Shown here one piece after another: positions 44,957-56,500 of a stretch of DNA of 64,000 nt; position 1 is the first letter of the stretch, and each line of letters begins with the position of its first letter. Below the pieces are notes generated by a model. The model did no database searches and was not told the DNA's origin. It saw only the letters and a program-made list of their open reading frames with translations. The DNA comes from Glandiceps talaboti (lineage: Eukaryota > Hemichordata > Enteropneusta > Spengelidae): positions 22,721,449 through 22,785,448 of the forward strand of contig NC_135553.1 in assembly GCF_964340395.1 (NCBI RefSeq). Reading direction: 5' to 3'. Position numbers and translations under genes: made by a program.

Positions 44957-47487
44957 GTAAGAAATTAACCATACATAGAATCCACAACATTACGAGACAA
45001 ATTGTTCACCTAAACATAACATTTTGGTAAATATTTAGTGAACTTTCGTATCAATTTCGGGTGAAGCCCTTTGTTATGGTTATTGTTTTGTTGTAGTAGT
45101 AAGCACGTGGATGCTTTGTAAACGTTGCATCATCATCATTATAGCATGCAGTTCACAATCTGGACTTCGTGTTGCCCCAGATATTTGTGTAGTGTGAATA
45201 GTCAAATGTGTCTCTGTCACCGATGTAACGCATGCACGTATTTTTTGTAAGTTATACCACCGTTAGAGGTATATTGTTTTTGCTTTCCTTCTTCGGCTCG
45301 CATTTTCCAATGGCCCCCAACTCTCGGGTCATTCATTTTTATCGGTCATGATAAAATATGTCTCGCTGTACCCCGTCTTCTTTCTATCGTATACAATTTT
45401 TTTGCTGAGTTTGCGGTAAGTGAAATCTAGTAGAGGGGTTTAATCAAAAGGTTTGGAACTCAGAGCTACCATAGTGTCTGGGTCAGCATATTGTTGACCA
45501 GACGTTAGCTCAGCGTCAACCCTGTTTGATGATCATTCAAGTCGCGCTTGCATGTATGACACACCCGACCGACATTTTTAATGAAGTTTCAGTTTTCGTC
45601 GAGTATTTTTTTGTTTTTGGAGCTTTAAATAGAGAAATAAGTGAGTTATTAAATTTATGTAATATATGATTGATTTGAGTTTGAATTTCAAGTTCATTTC
45701 GAAAAAAAACACGTATCTTTTCTAAATACAATTAGTGTTACCAGATTCTGATTCTTCTGTGAGCGAGTTATATTTGTTACTATCACAGCCCATCTGTGTT
45801 TATTCTGTTTTCATGTTGGTTAGTAAGTCTTGTGCTTACTCATTCAAAACATCAACACATTTACGTGAGGTCAATAATGTTTGATTCATGATAATATATT
45901 TTTTCTTTTTTGGGGGGGGGGGGGGGGGACTAGGAATATAATGATGTGATAACATCACATTTCCTGTTCGGTGTTGTGGATTAAAATTCGGGGCATTTTT
46001 TTTTGTCAACATATCCTGGCAGCATTCTCAGAATTTCACAATGGAACTTTTACGTTTCCAAAACTCTTTTCCTGTTGTGGGCCAACAGTTGGACATAAAT
46101 GGTCACAAAATTGGCCTGAAAGTGGACATACGTTTGATTTATTTGCCGTCTTGATAATTGACTAATGCCTTTTTAAGAGAAAAATATTGACCAGTAGAAA
46201 AAAGGCAGCCCTTCTTTTTTTCAGTTTTGAATTTTATAGATTTGTGTTCGTAGGATGATGGATAACAATTGTTGTATGTTAAACCTTCTAACACCACACC
46301 TTATCTAAGGTGAAATACATATAAATGGTATTTTCTGCATTAAAAATTGCCCCCACCAGATCTCAAACTGCAAACTCAGCAGAAAATAGTTAGTTTCATA
46401 ATATTGGTTAAAATGAGCAGACCAGAGCCTGCAGTTAAGTGTGTGTGCATACAATCCTCATTTGATTCAAGAATTTGCACAAGAAGTGTTTCAAATTTTG
46501 TGTTCGTTCACTAGACTAGTAATTTTTCAACAAGGGTGGACTGTCTGTGATGACTCATTAACGTTAAAAAACCATGTGTAGAATAGCAAAATATTCGAAT
46601 ATACCCCCATAGATTTGCAGTTAAAATACAGGGTTTCAAAACAAGAGCATTGTTTATATTGCATATTTTTAAAAAATTAAGATAGCTTGCTTTCTTTCAA
46701 ATGACTCTCTGCCAAATTTTGAAACAGGCATGTAAGACGGAGAACAAAGCCCAGTCAAATTATTATTCAATGGGTGGAGTGTTATGCATAAAAACGATGA
46801 CTCACTCTGTTGTTAGCGAGATGAACAGACGTCTCCATGCACCACCATTTCATGTATTGTGCAGGCACATAAGCAGAAATGTACCAGCAGTTGTTTTCGC
46901 CAGTATATCAGGTCACAGCATGTGTAGATGATGCATATAGAGATGATAAACAATGCAGCGTTTTTGCTTTATTTGTAGTTACAGATTATAAACAAAACAA
47001 AATTTATCAGTAAAATTTGAAAGTATCCCTAGACAAATTGCAATGACATCATGTAACCTAGATAGGTCATGGTTTCTCCTCATCTTTGGATGAACTAAAC
47101 CATTTATTGTCTGCCAGTGCTGACCTGTGTCAGTGATGGTATCAATTGAGAATCTGTTATACGTGGAACCAGTGTTCTGACTTGCATTTGTTAAAATATA
47201 CCCGTTATTTCTCATGTTTTGGTCTGCCCAGAAAATATACTCTCTGGTTCAAAATTTAATTAGAATTGTGGATAATTAGTAATTCCATAATATGTTTAGT
47301 CTTTTGTGTAAGTACATTGTGAACTTAACATGTATGTTAGAGAGTGCCATAAATAAGGAAGAAACAAAAAATATCTGTAGATATGAGTTTCCAAATTTTT
47401 AGAATACTATGTGATTTTCCAACACATAAACATTTCGTTTTCAAATACCTGCATATATATAACATTTCCTGTTTCCTTCTTTTTCAG
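44957..47487. other. Probable intron 1 of the small-Maf gene
   Basis: AT-rich with a poly-G run near 45912 and AP-1-like TGACTCA sites near 46550 and 46797. No coding exon is recognised. Confidence 0.5.
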
Positions 47488-47544
47488 TCATATATTGTAA
47501 TATTTTGAATAATACTAGTGTACAAGGACCAAAGAGTTTCAACA

Positions 47545-50500
47545 ATGGTTCGGAAAACTGGACTTATGGTATGTATAATTTATATTTTCATTCATTGCTG
47601 TTTTACCAGTGATTATTATGCATACAGCATTTAGAAATCCACTTCCAATCTGATTTGAAAATAATAATGACTGATTCTATAAATACACATACATGTACAG
47701 AGCACAATTTACAGGGTCTTGTTTTTTAGGGGCAGATTTGGCTCAATGTGTAACTAGCCAGATATTTCTTCCAGAGTATTTGTTTTCTGAACAGCTCCAT
47801 TGAGACCTGCAATTGCCAGGAATAACCTTTAAATTAGGTTTGATTCTTTTCAAATGTATTCAAATCATTGGAGACCAGGCTATGTCTACAAAATTGTGTA
47901 TGCACAAGTGTAGTTGACCCATAGAGCTTCACTGACTCCCAATACAGGAATAGAATTGAATTTTAAAACTCATGTACCACTCACATACAAATCTCTATCA
48001 GTATCACCGACCCACATATCAGATGTAATTCACATGAAGCCATCTCTCCTGACACTGATCATCTGCCCAAATGTTATTGCGATAACCCAAGTACTACAAG
48101 CTCGTGTCATGGTGGATGTGTTCTCACATGCTGCACCCCATCTGTGGAATGCCCTTAAAAATATCATTCTTGCGTCGCTGTCTTGTGCCAATTTGAATTC
48201 TTATATCCTTGTGCACCTTTTGTGTGTCTATCCTGTTATAATTAGTTTGTGTATTGTTGTATTGTAATTTTAACTGCTGGTAGTTTCCCATTATCCTCTC
48301 ATGGGATCAATAAAGTATATAGTATTAGTAATATCATTACCACTAACTTGGCACAATATGTTGAACATGAAAGAACGCCCAGTAGAAAGAGTAATGGGGC
48401 TTACTGTTAAATATCAATTGAATGAGCATACACAGGTATCCGTATTTTGTTGCAGCTAATAATGAATTAATTGATTCAAAATACCTATCTATTATCCCTT
48501 ATGAATAAATTAGTGGAGTTGATTTTATCAAACTGGAATTAAAAGTACCAGTTTTGATTTCATTTGGAAGAGGGGCATCGTTTGTATGGCATATTGAAAT
48601 GTTTGCTAATGATGTGTTAGTCATGGTACTATTTGCTACAAGTATACATTTGTATTCGTAACCACAAACAACGTTGATAGATAAATAGATAGATAAATAA
48701 ATGGAATCTACTCATCTAGTATGGGTTTGTACCACACAAGTACATGAATGGTATAATCTTTCAGAAACTACATATTTGGCAACTTTAAATATGTCTGTTA
48801 CTACTCAGTACATCATCATGTACAACCCAGACTCATTCTCTCTCAGTCCATTGGCTTTTCTTAATTGTTCTTATCATACATCCAGTATCGATTCCAATGC
48901 AATTCAATATAGAGCATGTGCATCGAACCGGGGCAGTAATTTTCTGTATCACACCCTAGCACACTTTGCCCAAATATGGCATATCCATCTGCTCAGTGAT
49001 TGGGCTTTGTTAATTTTTTTCACTACTTTTATAATTTTGCAAATAAAATAGTATTTCACTGCCAAGTTATATGAATATGTGATTCAAATGATGTTTCCGT
49101 GACATTACATGGGGTATATGATAAAACCTTTATGGCCCGGATATGGGTTTTGCAAACCTCAGTAGTACTGCTTACAGGCCCTCCTAAAGTCGGGCCTTCC
49201 ACTGTACAACCTGCAAAACTCATCCATAGATTATTATTTTATTTAAATGCATTTTGAAAAATTTACTGCAGCCCACTGTTATGATGTACTCTTAACAGTT
49301 ATGCTACAATCTGATGTATTGTACACTTTGCGATTTCTTTTAGGTTGATACACTTACCGTCACTTGTTCTTTTGTGAGCACTAGTTACATACATCTGACA
49401 CCATAGGCATTCCCATACCAAATCTCGTACTTAAGAGTAGCCAATCAGAATCCGTCTTACAATATATACACTCAATATTTCAAATTGAAAGAATGTGAAC
49501 CACCAAACAATAACGATAACATCGCTGTCTGCACTCTGTGCTCGTGCACGTTTTTAACAGAGTGTTCTGAAGAACTGTACCCGTATGTTTTCGGCGCATT
49601 ACATGTTCTCATTCATTGAGCGAAATTCATCAGTGCTTAGATTTGGTATGGGAATGACTATGGTGTTATGTCAGATGTACTATAATGAGCGCTCACAAAA
49701 GAACACATGACAGTAGACATAACAGCCAAAAAGAAATCATGAAGTGTACAATACATCGGATTTTAATCAGATTGAGTTATCCTACTGAATTGGTACAAGT
49801 TAAGGTAAAATAAGGACTAGTCAACAAAGTTAGTGGAATGACAACCTAAATGAAAGAAATGCCATTCAAGTGAACAACATTTATTATTATCACTGTTAAT
49901 AATGTCACAAGAAAAATTGTATCACAGGGAATTGAAAAGGCCTTTGAAGGAGAATATAATTTATTACATCTGTAGAAAGCCCAGTATATTTCTAACTATA
50001 CTGGTTTAGTAGCTATAAATCCTGTAATTACATTAGTTTGGGTAAAATGTGTTGTGCTTGCCCAAGCAAAGGAGATGGTGGCATGTTTGGGACTGAGGTT
50101 AATACTACAAAATCTAATGTCATGACCCCATGTGGGTTATTAGCATACATAAGTACTTGTGTTTTGATTCACAGTACATCATGGCTGATGCAATATAATG
50201 ACCAGGTAATACAAAAAGTACAATAAGACAGTGTGGCAAATTACATGTATGTTTACACTAAAGACACCAGGATTATACATGTAATATAAATGTACCAAGC
50301 AATGTTATCAATCACATAATTGATAGTATAAAATTCAAAATCTGAACAGTTTCCATATAATCTCTATATGGTTAATCAGTCTGGTGTATATGAATGACAT
50401 GTTTTGTTCTGTGTTTTTCTTACAACCAACATAATTTGTGTGGAAAACACTTCTGCAGAAATTTTTAGTGAATTCCTATACATTGTAGACAAATGTATAA

Positions 50501-53500
50501 ACATGGTCTGATTCTAAAGGAAATACAAAGAAAACAATATTTTTTTTGGCAGTGTATGGTTGGAGGATATCATCATCGACAAAAGTGCAGTTGAAAACTG
50601 CTGAGTCAGCACTGGTGAAGTGTTTCACCACACTTCAAATTGTATAAATACATCCAGTAGAAAAAAACTAAATTGCTTATAGTCTGTATGATGAATTTAA
50701 TTTAATAGATCTATCTTATATGTAATCCAAAAGTAGTCAGTTATAATTTACAATGCTAATAGGCAGTGAGCTTACCAGTGGTCGGTAAGGGACGTCATCG
50801 AAATCAAAAGCATCGTAATTACGCGTCGCTACGAGTAAAGACTAGTAACTACTAGTAGCTACGATGTACTACGAGAAACGGGAGATAATGAGGTGTTCAG
50901 GTTCATGAATAACTGACAATAGATAATAAGTTTACATTTCTTTGTTTCCCTTAACGATGTCGTCTTTACGCGTAGATACACGTGATTTTTTATCGCCAAC
51001 ACACAATAGATAGTGATTCTCACCTTCCATGTTTCCAATGATGACATCGTCTTCTATCGTAGTTGATCGTAGTTTGTCATAATTTTCGATCGTCAAAGAA
51101 AACCACGTACTCGGCCAGTAATGTGCTGATGAAACTAGTACTGCACATGTTTTTATGAGTGCAAGTTCATGGGCGATATTCATTTAAAAAAAACAATAAG
51201 ATATGCACGAAATCAAAGTTTCAATATTCAGTACAAACTAACAGTACAACTTACAAGCTCACGCGTACGCTTGGCGGCCATGGTAGGGCCAAGAAATGCT
51301 GTTGAATTTCCGGGTTGCGGAAGTGCAGTTTTGACTTTTATATCATCGAATAACGGGATTTGTTTTATATATTCTAAAACAACAACTAATTTTTTATGTT
51401 TCTCGGTACAGTAACATTCCTAAATGATGGGGTTGAGTTGAGAAATCGCAATGTTCGGCAACACGTGGCGTGATGCATGATGTCAGTAGATATATAAACA
51501 TAGAGACGCAAGTGATGAACGTATTCAGTTATTCGTAGCCCGAAATTTCGTTATATAAATGACGTTTTTCCTCAAAATTTTGAAGAAACAAAACGTTTTT
51601 AGGTGACTTCTAAATCAATCAAATCAAACGATATATAAATGCGAGACAAGCTTTAGTTTTTAATTTGTTTTTGTGGACAATGTTCGATTTCGACTGACGA
51701 ATCCTGCGACTAGAATCTAACACGATCAATGCACCGTTCAGCAGCCAGACGAAAATGGTCGACATGTTTGTTGACCAGCCGAGAAGTGCATAAGGAACTT
51801 GTGAGGCAGTCCGAATAAATAGATGTAAAATCCGACGTTTCGAATAAAAATTCTTCTTCAAGGTATTTTTAGGCAAGACATATTAGGTAAACATCTGAAT
51901 ATATCTGAAACACTTAGTTGACTTACTAGCCGACTGTACGAATGCCATAGAACTTTAAGAAGGCATCGAATGAATAACATTGAAAAAAGTAAGCGTGAAA
52001 CTGATTTGCGCACAGGAAAGAAAATCTTTTTGTTTCGTTATTTTTTTCATGATGAAGACTACGCGTAAATGGTCGTAGTTTGGGCTCATGAATAACGGAC
52101 AATAGGTGTTTACTTTTTATTGTCTACAACCTAAAGTACATGAATATGCGTTGAGACTTATGAATATTCACCGTAGTACATCGTAACTACTAGTAGTTAC
52201 TAGTCTTTACTCGTAGCGACGCGTAATTACGATGCTTTTGATTTCGATGTCGTCCCTAAGTGAAAGAACTTTCTAGTATAGGCTAGTCTATTCTGACCTT
52301 GCTTTACCATTACAAAATGGAAGGTCATGTGACACATTATGCAAATGTACTCTATACATCATGCCCGCATATAACAGTCAAGCACATCCCCTTATATGGC
52401 ATTTTATGTTAATGAGAAAAATAGTCCGCCCTCAAACGGCAAGTGAATGCCTAGGGGAACTCTTGACCAATCATATCGCTTGTTTTTGACGTGGAAGCGC
52501 TGAACACGACTGCAATACACATGCCCCTAGTTTTTGGCCTGTGAAATCAATTGTGATTGGCCGAAATACATAAGCTTTACACCATAACAAACCTGACCAT
52601 ATTAGCGCCAATTCTACCGTAGCATTAGAAAATCTACCGTGTCGTTCTCCTATCCGATGCGTGTGTATTTGGCATGGCTCCAGTCCCTCCCGTCGAAGAT
52701 CATGGCGGCACCGGTGGTGAAAGTAGCAAGGCTTCCTACATCCTCATGGTCCTGGTGATGATAGTAGTATTACTTTTGCTAGGAAGTTGTATCGTAACGG
52801 CGGCATTGTCTTCGACAACAGGACAGTGTGGACATTTATACCGGAAGCAGGGGAAGTTTGCCCGAGCGTGTGCGAACCCACGCCACACTTCTTGGACACA
52901 AACTCTCCCGAACGATAGTGCGTTATGTTTCGCACATTATGTACCACAGTCACTAAAGAAAGGCTTCCAGGGACTGGGTGCCCGTGCCAAACACGCAAAA
53001 TATTGTACTAAATGTGTTAGTATCGCTCCTACGAAACGCGAATTTACACAACACGTCCAAGTCAGCAATCCAGTCATTACGGAATCAAAGGTAAATACGG
53101 AAGTAGATTCATTGTTACTATGTAAACCTGTGTGCGTTTTTCGACAAGTGAATAAGTGAGACTGGTGAATATTTTCCGACGATTCTATACTCACATTAAT
53201 TATTTCTTTTTATTAATTTGGTTGAAGTAATTACTTGTTTCATTAGTACACTGTTGTAACGTATCTTACAGTGTAGTGAGTGTCTGGTAACTCGAAATAT
53301 GGAGACATGCACTGGGAGTGTGACAGAGCGAGTGAACTTGTCAAAACACATTCCTCCATTGATACTAATTTTATTTTTACTGTAGTCGGGGAAAAAATTC
53401 TGATGTCTTCAAAGTTTCAGATCATGTAGCATACAATATTGTACATTTATTTTATGTTAAAATAATTCTAAATTTTGATATTTTATTATAATTATGATTT

Positions 53501-56500
53501 AGGCAAGAAACCAAACAACTGCTATCAAAAGAAAACCAACTCCTAACAACACGAGTCCAACGACCAGTTCTCCCCCAAGAAAAGTGCATGTTGGTGCTAG
53601 TGGTGTTGCTCGTAAACAGCTCAACTTTGGTGATAACATCCAGCATACACATCAAGGAATAGATACCAGCACAAAGCAGCACAAACAAGATGAATATGTA
53701 GGGGAACCTTGTAGCAGTTGCTTTGAGTATGAAGAACAGGTGAAACATTTACAAGAGCAGAATGACTTGATGTCAGCAGACATAGACGAACTCCTTGATG
53801 AACTGTCAGAGTCAAGAGGAGAGAGCACTGGTTTACGAAAGCTCAATAATCAACTAGAATTAGAAAAGAATACACGGTATGACACACAGGAAAAACGCAC
53901 AGCTGCAGTACGAGAAATCGGTAACATTGAAAATAAGAACATTTACGAAGATACATTACAGGCTATTAGTAACAAATCAAGTCGACATGTTGAAAAACTG
54001 TGCAATATTTCTTTGAGTACAGAAATAGAAAAAAAGAACAAAGTTGTAAGGGAATTTGTAGATGCCGTGACAGCTAAAGGGACTGAAAAGGGTGTAGGTG
54101 TAAGTACATCAACAGAAAGAATAACGTCCAAAACAGATTTCCAACGCTTTCAAGCTATTGAAAATATTTATGGTGCCAGAAATTTGAATTATGTATCTGA
54201 TTTAACCTTTGCTGTTCAAGCTGTCAATCATTCAGTAACCAAGAGTGAACTGTCAGCCAACATATTCGGTCATTGTACGACTGCAGCCAGTGCTAATCTA
54301 TTAAATAATTGGTTAAAATCTATGGAAAATAATTGCCCTCCTGCACCAAATGGGTTGATTGAATACGCATTTGATAATGAACAGAGACTTATGCGAACAT
54401 GGCTGTCAAGAAGGGGCAATAAACAAACACTGGATATTTTGACAAACATAATTGTATGCCAGTTAGATCCTACATCCATTCTGCAAGAAGATGCAAGTCT
54501 CAAACCCACAAATTGGGGAATACCGTCCACTGAAGTAATTAATCAGCTAAATGATGTCAGTGCAGAAATGAAACATTATCTTGACAGGGAAATGAGGACA
54601 TCATATCAATCCCACATTGATGGTATATTGGCAGAGAAGGACAAAACTGATGATGAAGTAGCAAAGAAAGTAACGAAACAGATTATTCATGAAGAATGTA
54701 AAGTTTGCCCAAACTGTAACAAACAGTACAGTAAGAAAACAAAAAAGTGCACTTCATGTGATATATGGATAACTAAGGAAACAAAGGCTATGGAAAATAA
54801 TAATGACCCCACAAGTACAAGAATAAGTCCACCAAGTAGGAAACCTACCTCAAATAAGCGTGTTACTTTTCATACATATGAAGGGCCCTCCAAAACTAAC
54901 AACAGCTCTAGAACAAGCAAAAATTATAGGGATTCGTGTACTGTAAGTAAAGCCAATATCCAGTTAGTTGAGCCGGTTTTTGTAAATCCAGCAAGCCTAG
55001 CTTCTGTGAAAAAGGTTTTGCAGGCTATAGGGAAACATGCTGGCATCAAACAGTATACCTCTGATGGAAAGCGTGAATGGGTCCTTATTCGATGTGATGG
55101 CCTACCATGGGGATTGGTTAGAAAAGTAATACATTGTGGTGAGGGAGAGTTTGATTGGGTATTATTGAGAACTGGACCGGGCCATGAAGAAATGAACATT
55201 CTTAAAGCTTTTGCTGAGATGTATTGGCCAGTGATTTATAGAGATTTTGGTGAGTCTCAGGGTTTTAAGACAGAGAAAGCTTTATTGTTTTTTAAAAGCT
55301 GTAATGATCACCATGTAGCATTTGACAACTTTATGAAATTTCATGATAGTATGTGGGACGAGTTGATCTATCCTTTTGTAAGGGATACTAGTGTAACTGA
55401 CTACTCATATGAAAAGTTCATGTATTGGGTAGATCAACAGAAACAAAGTGATGACACATACAAATTTGTAACTGAGGTAATGCTTCAGCACATAATGGCC
55501 ATTGTTATGTTTAGAAAGGGAGTCAGAAACAATGACTCAGTTCTGATGAGGTCTGGTCGTCAAATTGCATCATCACTTTTCAATGGACGTAGACATCCAA
55601 AGTATGCTGTAATTGAAGCATGGGATGAATTTGATAGGCTCTGTTACCCACCAGATTTAGCATCAGTTTTGCCAAATTATGAATCTGTTTCAAGGTCAGG
55701 AAGGGCAGACCAACACCAAGGGCTGGATTTTGCTTTGGAAGAGTACAATAAAAACATAAAGAAATGTATTGTTGGCCATACTGCAAATTCTGACCTATGG
55801 GTACGTGTCATTACAAATTATGAAAGTCTCTGTCAACTTCGAAAGGTGATATTTGATTTACTGTCTCTCAATGAGAAAGATTCACGGCCTCGATCTCGTC
55901 CAAGTTATAGTCACGATGTTCAAGTTTTTAGGGCATTGCTTCGTAGATCCAAATACCTGATGCCAACTTCTGGTAGGAAACTGCTTTCAGTTACCGGTGA
56001 TTGTTTGTCCAAAGAATTGATTCATTTTGAAAGTACAGCAAAGGCAAGGCGGTTTAAGATTATAAGTGACTATTTAGCACAGAATAAATACCCTGAACGA
56101 ATGCCCCATGTAAATCCAATTAGCGTAACCCAGGAGGAGGAAATAAACAACTTGAAAGATGATAGAAAAACAATCAGTCAGTTGAAAGATGAAATTGAAC
56201 TACTACTGTCACTAATACCCCCAAATGCTGCTATCAATGAGCTAAACAAGCAGTACACCAAGGCGAGACGAAAGGATGCATTTTTGTCTGTACTTAGTAG
56301 TTGTAGGGAATGTGTACAGTCATACCAAGCGGAACAGGTAAACTCAGGATTCACATCCCCTGAAGGGACAGAACATGATTGTGAGACCACATGTTGATGT
56401 GTCTTAACCAATCTGAACAATGCTTGCACATAATTGGTGCTTCAAGTAGAACTACCTCACCAAGTTAGCCTGTGTTTACATATCATATTGTGATAATTTA

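Larger units (their letters stand above)
47569..52673. other. First part of the 12-kb small-Maf intron
   Basis: Holds the LINE fragment, an inverted-repeat element (49309-49762), a small patch resembling the end of the foldback element (49830-49852), a T-MARE (50599) and a PIF/Harbinger-like element. No host coding exon is seen. Confidence 0.6.

Noticed and set aside
47914-48267. 117-codon ORF as a host gene
   Set aside because: Its sequence matches the C-terminal pattern of LINE ORF2 proteins and ends in a LINE-like 3' tail, so it is listed as a dead retrotransposon fragment.
51619-51876. Minus-strand 85-codon ORF inside the Harbinger-like element
   Set aside because: No transposase or Myb-like motif, no codon pattern, no splice context.
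53452-56429. Minus-strand ORFs opposite the 1,103-aa protein
   Set aside because: Antisense shadows of a long coding exon, without their own splice or start signals.
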